Shown in pieces: positions 16,841 through 26,019 of a stretch of DNA of 64,000 nucleotides. The notes below the pieces were generated by a model, which did no database searches, had not been told where the DNA came from, and saw only the letters and a list, made by a program, of their open reading frames with translations. The position numbers were made by a program, and so were the translations under genes. Each line of letters opens with the position of its first letter. The stretch's first letter is position 1. Source of the DNA: Paenibacillus chibensis (lineage in GTDB: Bacteria; Bacillota; Bacilli; Paenibacillales; Paenibacillaceae); the NCBI RefSeq assembly GCF_004001045.1, contig NZ_BIMK01000005.1, positions 62,001 to 126,000 on the forward strand. Reading direction: 5' to 3'.

Positions 16841-16971
16841 AAAGACAACCGATCGCTGTTTGTAACGCAACGGACATGCCGCTGCGGCTAGTCGGATAGA
16901 TGCCCGGCAGCTGCGCGGCTGGTCTGTTTGCGCGGGGTGCAGCCATCATTCATGTAGGAGGAAGGGATACC

Positions 16972-17856
16972 ATGCTCAGCCATCTTTCGTTTCGCAAGCA
17001 GAAGACCATCGTCATGATTTTGTTTATCATCATGCCGCTGCTGCTGCTGCTTACCTTTGCCTATTATCCGGCCCTGGAGCTTATACGGCTCAGTTTTACC
17101 AATTGGGATGGACTCAGTCCGGACAAACAATGGATCGGATGGGAGAATTATAGAGAGGTCTTTTCCAATCCGGAAATTTTCGGCGTGTTTAAGCATAATC
17201 TGGCATACTTCGTTGTGGGGATTGTTCAGAACATCCTAGCGATCTATTTTGCGGTCCTGCTGAACAGCAAGCTGAAAGGAAAAATGTTTTTCAGGCTGCT
17301 GTTATTTTTGCCCTATATTCTGAACGGTGTTGCCGTGGCTTATCTGTTCGGATATGTATTTGATACGACGCAAGGTTCCTTGAATACCCTGCTCGGAGCG
17401 TTAGGCCTTCCATCCGAAACGAGCTGGCTCGGAAGCGAATCCTTCGTGAACTACACGCTTGCCTCGATCGGGCTATGGCGCTTCATGGGCTTTAACATGG
17501 TGGTGTACCTGGCTGCGCTGCAGTCGATTCCCAAAGACATTTATGAAGCGGCGGCCATTGACGGTGCCAGCGGCTGGCAGTCCTTTACCCGCATTACGCT
17601 TCCCAACATATATCAGATCATAGAGCTGAACCTCTTCCTGACAGTGACCGGGGCGCTCGAGGTGTTCGATATTCCGTTCGTGCTGACCCATGGCGGCCCG
17701 GCAGGAGCGAGCGAAACCTTCGTCATGAAAATTCTGGAGACGGCGTTCCAGTTCAATAACTATGGGTTGGCATCTGCCATGAGCGTCGTGCTGCTGGTGA
17801 TCGTCATTGCCGTGTTGGGCGTGCAGCGGTATTTCTTGAACAGGGGGAGGGCTTAA
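16972..17856 (+). CDS. Sugar ABC importer permease, MalF-type
   Basis: 294 residues with six predicted membrane helices. The binding-protein-dependent transport EAA loop reads YEAAAIDGASGWQSFTRITLP and contacts the ATPase. I chose the ATG at 16972 (MLSHLSFRK) because GTAGGAGGAAGG precedes it; the longer in-frame start at 16900 adds an unhydrophobic lead with no ribosome binding site. Three bases separate it from the second permease gene. It forms the importer channel with that protein. Confidence 0.95.
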   Translation: MLSHLSFRKQKTIVMILFIIMPLLLLLTFAYYPALELIRLSFTNWDGLSPDKQWIGWENYREVFSNPEIFGVFKHNLAYFVVGIVQNILAIYFAVLLNSKLKGKMFFRLLLFLPYILNGVAVAYLFGYVFDTTQGSLNTLLGALGLPSETSWLGSESFVNYTLASIGLWRFMGFNMVVYLAALQSIPKDIYEAAAIDGASGWQSFTRITLPNIYQIIELNLFLTVTGALEVFDIPFVLTHGGPAGASETFVMKILETAFQFNNYGLASAMSVVLLVIVIAVLGVQRYFLNRGRA

Positions 17857-17859
17857 GGC

Positions 17860-18702
17860 ATGGTTACGCAAAAAAGTGGCGCCAATTACGCGCTTCAAAC
17901 GCTCAAATACATCTCTTTGCTGATTGCGGTGTTTGTCATTCTTTTTCCGCCGTACATTATTGTGGTCAACGCCTTTAAAACCAAGGAGGAGTTCCTGGGC
18001 AAGCCGACGTTGTCCCTGCCGGACAACTTCCTCAATTTCAGCAATTTCATTCATGCGTTTAAGCAGGCGGATATGGGGCTGGCCTTCGGCAATACGATCC
18101 TCATTATCGTGCTGACGCTTGTATTGAACATTTTTCTCGGCTCCGCGTTCTGCTACGCGGTAGGGCGGTTCGATTTCCGGGGCAAGGGACTTATCGTGGG
18201 ATTGTTTCTGTTTGCGACCATTATTCCGCAAATTACGACCCAGGTCGTGAATTTCAAAACTATTCAAGGGATCGGCCTGACCAACAACCTGCTGGGTCCC
18301 GTGCTGCTGTATATCGGAGCGGACATTATGCAGATCTACATTTATCTTCAGTTCATCCGGAATATTCCCGGCGAACTGGACGAAAGTGCAATGCTGGAGG
18401 GGGCTTCGCTGTTCCGGATTTACCGCTCCATCATCTTTCCGCTGCTCGCTCCGGCGACCGCGACGATTGTGATTCTGAAGACCATCGGCATTTATAACGA
18501 CATGTTCACGCCGTATTTGTACCTTCCGAGACAGGAGCATGTGGTGGTATCCACGTCGCTGATGCGCTTTTTCGGCGTCAACAGCGGCGATTGGCAAATG
18601 GTATCCTCAGCGATTATGATTATCATGATCCCGACAACCGTCCTGTACCTGTTCTTGCAGCGGTATATTTTTGAGGGAGTCACCAGCGGTGCCGTGAAGT
18701 AG
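17860..18702 (+). CDS. Sugar ABC importer permease, MalG-type
   Basis: 280 residues, six predicted membrane helices, EAA loop LDESAMLEGASLFRIYRSI and the usual C-terminal end VTSGAVK of MalG-like permeases. It pairs with the preceding permease in the CUT1-type importer. GGGGAGGG stands about 10 bases ahead of the ATG, inside the end of the previous gene. A 100-bp spacer separates it from the response regulator. Confidence 0.95.
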   Translation: MVTQKSGANYALQTLKYISLLIAVFVILFPPYIIVVNAFKTKEEFLGKPTLSLPDNFLNFSNFIHAFKQADMGLAFGNTILIIVLTLVLNIFLGSAFCYAVGRFDFRGKGLIVGLFLFATIIPQITTQVVNFKTIQGIGLTNNLLGPVLLYIGADIMQIYIYLQFIRNIPGELDESAMLEGASLFRIYRSIIFPLLAPATATIVILKTIGIYNDMFTPYLYLPRQEHVVVSTSLMRFFGVNSGDWQMVSSAIMIIMIPTTVLYLFLQRYIFEGVTSGAVK

Positions 18703-18802
18703 TCGGGCTTCGTTCCCTTAAGTGCTGGACCGATGCGACCGGGGACGTGCCAGGCAGCTTGGCGGGCAGCGTTGTGGCAGCAGCGAAAGGTTGTGATAAG
18801 CC

Positions 18803-19582
18803 TTGAATATCATCATTGTGGACGATGAAGAAATCATCCGGCTAGGCCTTGAAAGAATCATATCTCGAATGGATTTGGACGTAAACGTCATCGGGTCTTA
18901 TGGAAACGGGATGGATGCACTCAATCAGATTATGAAATTGAGTCCAGACGAACTGGATTGTATCATTACGGATATTAAAATGCCGATGATGGATGGGCTG
19001 CGCTTCATTGAGCATGCCAGGGAAAAGATGGACCGGACGCCGGTCGTCGTGCTGAGCGGCTTCAGCGAGTTTGAATATGCCCGTCAGGCACTCCGCTTCG
19101 GCGTGATGGATTATTTGCTGAAACCGATCGACAAAAAGCAGCTTTACGAGCTGCTGCGAAGCCTGAAGCATAAAGGCGTGGATGAGAGCGGGGAGGAAGA
19201 GTCGCCGGTTGAATCTGCAGAGGGCGGGAGCGGTTGCTCGGATCCGCAGGCTGGGGAGCATTACGTCGTCGATCAGATCAAGGCTTTTCTGGATAAGGAG
19301 TATGACCGGAACTTTGAGCTGGAGCGTCTCGCCGATACGACCGGTATGAGTCCGAGCTATATCAGCCGCCTGTTCAGTGCCCAAACCGGCCAGACGATTA
19401 CCGATTATCTGATCGAAGTGCGGATCGAAAAAGCGAAGCAGTTCCTGGTCGATCACCCGGATCTGAAAAATTACCAGATATCGCAGCTGGTCGGTTATAG
19501 TGATCCGGTGTATTTTAATAAGCTGTTCAAACGGATGGCCGGGATGACGCCGAAGGATTACAAGAAGCGGAATGCCAAATAA
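18803..19582 (+). CDS. YesN-type response regulator (REC + AraC DNA-binding domain)
   Basis: 259 residues. The receiver domain (1-~120) has acidic residues DDE at 7-9, phospho-acceptor Asp57 in IITDIKMP and the LLKPI Lys. A charged linker (~125-155) leads to two AraC-type helix-turn-helix motifs (FELERLADTTGMSPSYISRL and ISQLVGYSDPVYFNKLFKR). The start is TTG with GGTTGTGAT upstream. It is shorter than many YesN proteins because it lacks the middle domain. Downstream of the importer, it probably activates this cluster; its likely kinase lies 13 kb away at 3720. Confidence 0.93.
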   Translation: MNIIIVDDEEIIRLGLERIISRMDLDVNVIGSYGNGMDALNQIMKLSPDELDCIITDIKMPMMDGLRFIEHAREKMDRTPVVVLSGFSEFEYARQALRFGVMDYLLKPIDKKQLYELLRSLKHKGVDESGEEESPVESAEGGSGCSDPQAGEHYVVDQIKAFLDKEYDRNFELERLADTTGMSPSYISRLFSAQTGQTITDYLIEVRIEKAKQFLVDHPDLKNYQISQLVGYSDPVYFNKLFKRMAGMTPKDYKKRNAK

Positions 19583-19593
19583 ATATGAACAAA

Positions 19594-19632
19594 GAAAAGT
19601 CCCGCCCGGATGGCGAGACTTTTCTTGTTTTA
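19594..19632 (+). terminator. Terminator after the response regulator
   Basis: GAAAAGTC.CGCC / GGCG.GACTTTTC stem with one mismatch (19594-19624), then TTGTTTT. Confidence 0.8.
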
Positions 19633-19678
19633 TGGAAAGGGCGGGTAAATTACCGCTTATGCATGAGGCAGGCCGCTG

Positions 19679-21529
19679 CTATTTCTTCGGCTGCTGGTTA
19701 ACGTAGCTGTCGGACAGCTGGAGCAGCTTCAGTGCGCGGTCATATTCCTCTTTGGTCGTGCCTTGGCCGATCGAGCTTTTGCCGCTGAGCGGATACTGGG
19801 TTCCGTCCTCATAACCGCTGCCCGACATGAACATGGCATTGTCGTTCAGGAAGGAGCCTGTCGGCAGATAATAGCGTTCCGGCAGCAGATTGTACGTCTG
19901 ATTGAGCAGATCCTGGCCGAAATGAATATGGTCCTTCATGGAAATCCCCAGCAGGTTGGCCACGGTCGGCATAATGTCCGACTGGGCGCCGACCTCTTCC
20001 CGGATTTGCTCATGCGAGATTCCGCTGCCGGTAATGATAAGCGGGATATTCAGCATATCCGTATAGGAATATTCATGACCGTAGATTTCTTCCATCAGCT
20101 TCTTGTCATCATGGTCAAGTGAATAGATCGGCAATCCCATGTGGTCGCCGTAGACGACGATCAGGCTGTCATCCCAGAGCCCCTTCTGCTTCAGCTCATC
20201 CATCAGTTGGCCGAAGGCGTAGTCGGCGTAGTTTTGGGCCCGGATATAGTCCCCGACGAAGGTGCCTTGATAACGTTCAGGCAGATCCATTTTATATTTG
20301 TTCGCCGGAATGGTGAACGGGTGATGCGCCGACATCGAGATGATCTGGGCGTAAAATGGCTTGCCTTCCTGGTCCAGCTCCTGCAGCTTGTCGGTAGATT
20401 TCTCGTACAGCACTTCGTCGGAGGCACCAAAGAACACCATGTCGTCCGTGCCGAAGAAGGTCTGATCGTAGTAATGCTGAAAGCCGAGGGATGAATAGAG
20501 CTCACCGCGGTTCCAGAAGTGCACGTTGTTCGTATGGAGCGTGAGCGTATTGTACCCGTTCGCTTCCATCAGACGCGGCAGGCTCGGAAGCTTTTTGTCG
20601 ACATACTTCTGGGTTGCCGCGCCGTCTGGCGGAATGTAAAAGGACGTATTCACAACGAACTCCGCATCCGAGGTGTTTCCCTGTCCGACCTGCTGGTTGA
20701 AATTCGAGAAGTACAGGTTCTCGTTGGCAAGCTTGTTGATGTTCGGCGTAATTTCCTTGCCGTCGATTTTCAGGTTGATGAGGAAATTTTGGAATGATTC
20801 GAGCTGTACGATAATCAGGTTTTTGCCTTTGGCGTTTCCGAAATATTTCGGGGTTTCAGGCACGGTGATTCCCTTCAGCTTATCGATGGAAGCTTGGGTG
20901 ATATCCTTCAGAGGCACAAGCGGTTCCTTTTTAAGCGATAAGATCGTATAGGCTTCATAATTCAAAATCCCCATTTGCTGAGCTTTCTTGATCTCGTTCA
21001 TGCTGGCCCGGTTCGGCAGGATATTAAACAGGCAGATCACCAAACAAAGCATAAATACGACCGACACGATGCTTTTGCGGGTTTTTTGCTTGATGCTGAT
21101 GCGCCAGCTTTTGACCCTGCGGCTTTTGAACAGCAGGACGAACAGCAGGATGATATCCGCGAATACAAGCAGGTAGTAGGGGTCCATCAAGGAAAATACG
21201 CTGCTCTTCACCTCGGTTACCTGGCCGACCTGGGCTAAAGCGTGGTAGGTCACGATCACGCCGTAATATTTGAAATACATAATGACCGCAAAAAAGACCC
21301 CGGTAAGTATCAGGTTCACGATGGTGTAATTCATTAATTTCCGTTTGGAAGAAAACCATTCAATCAAGCAAAACAGCAGCCAAATAAACGGCAGCTCTGT
21401 AATGAGCACCTTCCAAGGCAGCCAGTCGCCGAACGTAACGGCCCAGGCTAAGTATCCTTTTAAAAGCAAAATGATCGTAAACAGAACGAACGGCTTTTTT
21501 AAAAAATGGGCAATAGATTCACGTGACAC
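19679..21529 (-). CDS. LTA synthase-family protein (membrane phosphoglycerol transferase)
   Basis: 616 residues: five predicted membrane helices in the first ~190, then an extracellular sulfatase-like domain. The metal/catalytic motifs fit LtaS: LIIVQLESFQN with the first Glu, GQGNTSDAEF with the nucleophile Thr, HTNNVHFWNR, and the later VYGDHMG metal site. LtaS-type enzymes polymerise glycerol phosphate from phosphatidylglycerol into lipoteichoic acid or its primer. I set the start at the GTG at 21529 because GGAGGG lies 10 bases ahead; the TTG at 21553 has none. It stands alone, so LtaS cannot be separated from LtaP/YqgS-like paralogues. Confidence 0.9.
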   Translation of the reverse strand: MSRESIAHFLKKPFVLFTIILLLKGYLAWAVTFGDWLPWKVLITELPFIWLLFCLIEWFSSKRKLMNYTIVNLILTGVFFAVIMYFKYYGVIVTYHALAQVGQVTEVKSSVFSLMDPYYLLVFADIILLFVLLFKSRRVKSWRISIKQKTRKSIVSVVFMLCLVICLFNILPNRASMNEIKKAQQMGILNYEAYTILSLKKEPLVPLKDITQASIDKLKGITVPETPKYFGNAKGKNLIIVQLESFQNFLINLKIDGKEITPNINKLANENLYFSNFNQQVGQGNTSDAEFVVNTSFYIPPDGAATQKYVDKKLPSLPRLMEANGYNTLTLHTNNVHFWNRGELYSSLGFQHYYDQTFFGTDDMVFFGASDEVLYEKSTDKLQELDQEGKPFYAQIISMSAHHPFTIPANKYKMDLPERYQGTFVGDYIRAQNYADYAFGQLMDELKQKGLWDDSLIVVYGDHMGLPIYSLDHDDKKLMEEIYGHEYSYTDMLNIPLIITGSGISHEQIREEVGAQSDIMPTVANLLGISMKDHIHFGQDLLNQTYNLLPERYYLPTGSFLNDNAMFMSGSGYEDGTQYPLSGKSSIGQGTTKEEYDRALKLLQLSDSYVNQQPKK

Positions 21530-21931
21530 GATACAACTTCCCTCCGTTGTCAAAAAAACAGCTGAAAAACCGGCAGATTTGCAGCAATCGGTTAAACAAC
21601 TTAGCTGATAAGCTATTATAGTCCATGGAACGAACTAAAGAAAAGGAAAAAATCAGTTGGTTTACCGGAAAATAAATACAGAGATCGCAGCAGCGGCAGT
21701 TCCGTTTATAGCAATAAAAATATTATGACCTTGGGAGGTAGAGAAGTCAAAGTTCGATAAATACCTATATGGGTATGCAAAATAATAATGTGAGAATATT
21801 TAACATTATTTTTGTTTTATTTACTTTATTTGCATTGTGGTGGTCGGATAATTTGTGTAAAATAGCAAAAATACATTAAATGGTAAAATAAATAACAACA
21901 CATGTGAGGTACATGAAGGGGATGGAGCGGA
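21530..21931. other. AT-rich divergent promoter region
   Basis: About 400 bp between the LtaS-type gene and the MCP-like gene. A perfect TATAAT on the minus strand (21620-21615) can serve the LtaS-type gene, with a poor -35. On the plus side AT-rich sequence leads to GGAGCGG just ahead of the MCP start, with no confident promoter. No ORF or RNA is seen. Confidence 0.45.
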
Positions 21932-24142
21932 ATGTTTGACTGGCTGGGGTTCAGAAAAGGGTTGCCGCTGTGGTGGTCGTTTCGATTGAACCGGGATTGG
22001 AAGGAAGACACCGGGCATGTATTTGAAGGAATCGCTCAACATCGAATGCACATCCTGCAGGGCTGGGCGGAGGATTATTGGGAGCATATGCAGCGGTTGC
22101 GGAGCCAGCTGCTGGAGGACAGGGAGGACCCTGCTGCGCTCGCAGCCTTGAGCCCGGGGGAGTGGGACGAAGCATGCGCAGCGGTGCGGAAGCGGGGAAA
22201 GGATTTCTCCGAGCTCTGCTTGGTGGACGGGCAGATGCGCGTCGTCTGTTCGACTTATCCGGAGCATGTAGGCAGCTTCATCACGGCCGGCGATGCCCTT
22301 TATTCCGGCCTCGAGGCGACCCGGGAAGGGGCACCCTGCCTTTTTGGGCCCTATGCCGATCCGCTAACAGAAGCAATCGGGCCGAGCACATCCGAATTTC
22401 ATGACGCCATGACGATGATGTTCTTGCTGCCGGTCGCTGAAAAGGGAGTATGGGCCGGAGCCCTGTGCGGACGCGTTCCAAATGATGTGCTTGGAGACTT
22501 GATTCAGCGGGAATCGGGGCATATATATCCGGACTCCGGCGATAACTACATCTTTATGGCAAAGCCTGGACTGAACCGGCAGGTTGAGCCGGGGACGGCA
22601 CTATCGCGCAGCCGCTTCGAGGATATTACGTTTACCCATGGCGACAATTTGAAGGATGGCGTCCGGACGGAATACGGCATCGTGCGCGTCGAGCGTCACA
22701 CCGAGCTGGAGCTGGTCTTCAAGGATCCGGCCACCGGTGAACTGCATCCGGGCGTCAGGAACACCATTGCGAGCGGAGAGAACCTGTTTGTGGAGTTTCC
22801 CGGCTATCCCGATTACCGTCATGTTCCGGTGATTGGAAAAGGGGTTACGTTCCGGATGCCGCATTGCCCGGATATATGGGGAATGATGTGCGAGGGTGAC
22901 CTCGAAGAGGTATACCGCATACGCAGTATCCGCTGGAAGCTGAAACGGATGCATTTGGGCGCTGCTGCAGCGGGGACGATACTGAATGCGGTGATGTTCG
23001 GCTTGCTGGCAAAGGGGCTTCCGCTCGCATTGGGCATCCTTATCGTGCTGATCGGAAATCTGCTGCTGGGCGCGGTAGTCGTCGGGATCCTTGAAAGAAA
23101 AGGCTCGAGGCCGACTGCCGCGCATTTGAGGGTTCTCAACCGCTTTATCCGGATCAATGCCGAGGGGAAGGGGGATTTGACCCAGAGGCTGGATCTCGGG
23201 CGTTTCGCGGACGATGAAGTGAAAGCGATCGGAAGATGGGTGAACAATATGATCGACTCGTTGGAGGCGATCATGCTGCAAGTGAAGCACGCGGCGGAGG
23301 ATGTGCAGATCAGCCAGCTGGTCCAGCATGAGGGGGCCCGTTCGACGGGAAGCTCCGCCGAACGGGTCAGCGGCAGCATCCACAGCATGGTGAAGGGACT
23401 GCGTGCGCAGCTGAAAGATATAGACGTCGCCAAAGACGTTTCTGCGAAGATGAGCCATACGCTGCGGGAGCTGGAAGAGGCCGCTTCCCGGCAGATTGCC
23501 GTTGCCCAGGGCGAGGTCATGCAGATCGGCGGCAAAATGAAAGAAATTGAGGCGAAGATCGGCGAAAGCCACGAAACCATCCGCGGCTTTATGGAAACCA
23601 CCCGCAGCGTCGGCAGTCTGCTGCAATCCATCGAGAACATATCCAACCAGACCAATCTGCTGTCGCTCAATGCCTCGATCGAGGCCGCGCGTGCCGGGGA
23701 GCATGGGCTTGGCTTCGCCGTCGTCGCCGGGGAGATCCGCAAGCTTGCGGAGCTGACCCGCCAGTCTGCGCTGCAAATCCAGAGCGCCCTGCAGCTGATA
23801 TACGGACAGGTCGAAGTCTCGTTCCAGTCGATGAACGAAGGCTCCCAGGTCATCGCGGAAGGGACAGAGAGGGTGGCCACGGCAGCAGCGATGCTGGGAG
23901 AAGCAGGGGCGAACGAGAACTTGAAGCAGCAAATGGCTGTCGAGGTCGCCGCCCTGATGGAGCGCGTGGCCGCCGTCAGCGTCGAGAATCGGCAGATCTC
24001 CCTCGATGTGGAGGGCATGCTGCGAGAGCTGCAGGAGGATATCGGCAGGGTCAGGAGCGCATCGATCCATGCCGAATCCATCACCGGCGCGCTGCTGAAG
24101 TGGGTGAACCAGTTCCGGCTGACGGAGTCGCAGAAGCGATAG
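21932..24142 (+). CDS. Methyl-accepting chemotaxis-like protein with unusual N-terminal sensor
   Basis: 736 residues. Unlike standard MCPs there is no N-terminal membrane anchor: residues 1-~330 form a soluble-looking region with Trp-rich segments, followed by one hydrophobic hairpin (~345-385), a HAMP-like linker (~400-450) and the signalling domain. The hairpin tip reads [21 protein letters not shown], the CheA/CheW contact site. The topology implies a mainly cytoplasmic sensor tethered by two helices. Ligand unknown. The gene is flanked by unrelated genes and ends before a terminator shared with gdhA. Confidence 0.88.
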   Translation: MFDWLGFRKGLPLWWSFRLNRDWKEDTGHVFEGIAQHRMHILQGWAEDYWEHMQRLRSQLLEDREDPAALAALSPGEWDEACAAVRKRGKDFSELCLVDGQMRVVCSTYPEHVGSFITAGDALYSGLEATREGAPCLFGPYADPLTEAIGPSTSEFHDAMTMMFLLPVAEKGVWAGALCGRVPNDVLGDLIQRESGHIYPDSGDNYIFMAKPGLNRQVEPGTALSRSRFEDITFTHGDNLKDGVRTEYGIVRVERHTELELVFKDPATGELHPGVRNTIASGENLFVEFPGYPDYRHVPVIGKGVTFRMPHCPDIWGMMCEGDLEEVYRIRSIRWKLKRMHLGAAAAGTILNAVMFGLLAKGLPLALGILIVLIGNLLLGAVVVGILERKGSRPTAAHLRVLNRFIRINAEGKGDLTQRLDLGRFADDEVKAIGRWVNNMIDSLEAIMLQVKHAAEDVQISQLVQHEGARSTGSSAERVSGSIHSMVKGLRAQLKDIDVAKDVSAKMSHTLRELEEAASRQIAVAQGEVMQIGGKMKEIEAKIGESHETIRGFMETTRSVGSLLQSIENISNQTNLLSLNASIEAARAGEHGLGFAVVAGEIRKLAELTRQSALQIQSALQLIYGQVEVSFQSMNEGSQVIAEGTERVATAAAMLGEAGANENLKQQMAVEVAALMERVAAVSVENRQISLDVEGMLRELQEDIGRVRSASIHAESITGALLKWVNQFRLTESQKR

Positions 24143-24295
24143 AGAATTCGGAACGGGGGTTAACTCACAAGGGAGCATGAATTGGAGAAGCTTTCTATAT
24201 AATATAGAAGATAAAATAGAAGAAAGACGCGGAAGGCCGCTTGGAATATCGAAATGAGGGTCTCCTGCAGCCGCGCTTACGATACGGGCAAAAGA

Positions 24296-24323
24296 AAAAG
24301 CATCCGGTTACCCGGATGCTTTT
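24296..24323. terminator. Bidirectional terminator between the MCP-like gene and gdhA
   Basis: AAAAGCATCCGG (24296-24307) / CCGGATGCTTTT (24312-24323) with loop TTAC. The minus-strand reading has the longer T run, fitting gdhA. Confidence 0.88.
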
Positions 24324-24350
24324 CTCGTTTATATAGATTAATAACCGATA

Positions 24351-25742
<1,392 letters not shown>

Positions 25743-26019
25743 TTATTCCCTAGATTCAAGATTACAGAATGCTGAAGCATTTAGGGTACTAAAGGCTTAC
25801 GCATTCTGTAAGCATGAATCTGTATTTAAACAAGAATTATACACGAGAAGTTTGGAAATCTTCAACCCTTTAATACTTTAAATAGGCATTGAATTTTAAC
25901 TTTTTTTATTTTCTGAAACATTTCAGACATTTTTTTGGAATATTTAACCTGAAATTGGCAGGGGGGTTAGGCTCTATTTTTAGGTTATGGTATGATGGGT
26001 AAAAATAAAAGGGGAACGG

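Noticed and set aside
16900..16971. N-terminal extension of the MalF-type permease
   Set aside because: No ribosome binding site at 16900 and no conservation expected; GTAGGAGG favours 16972.
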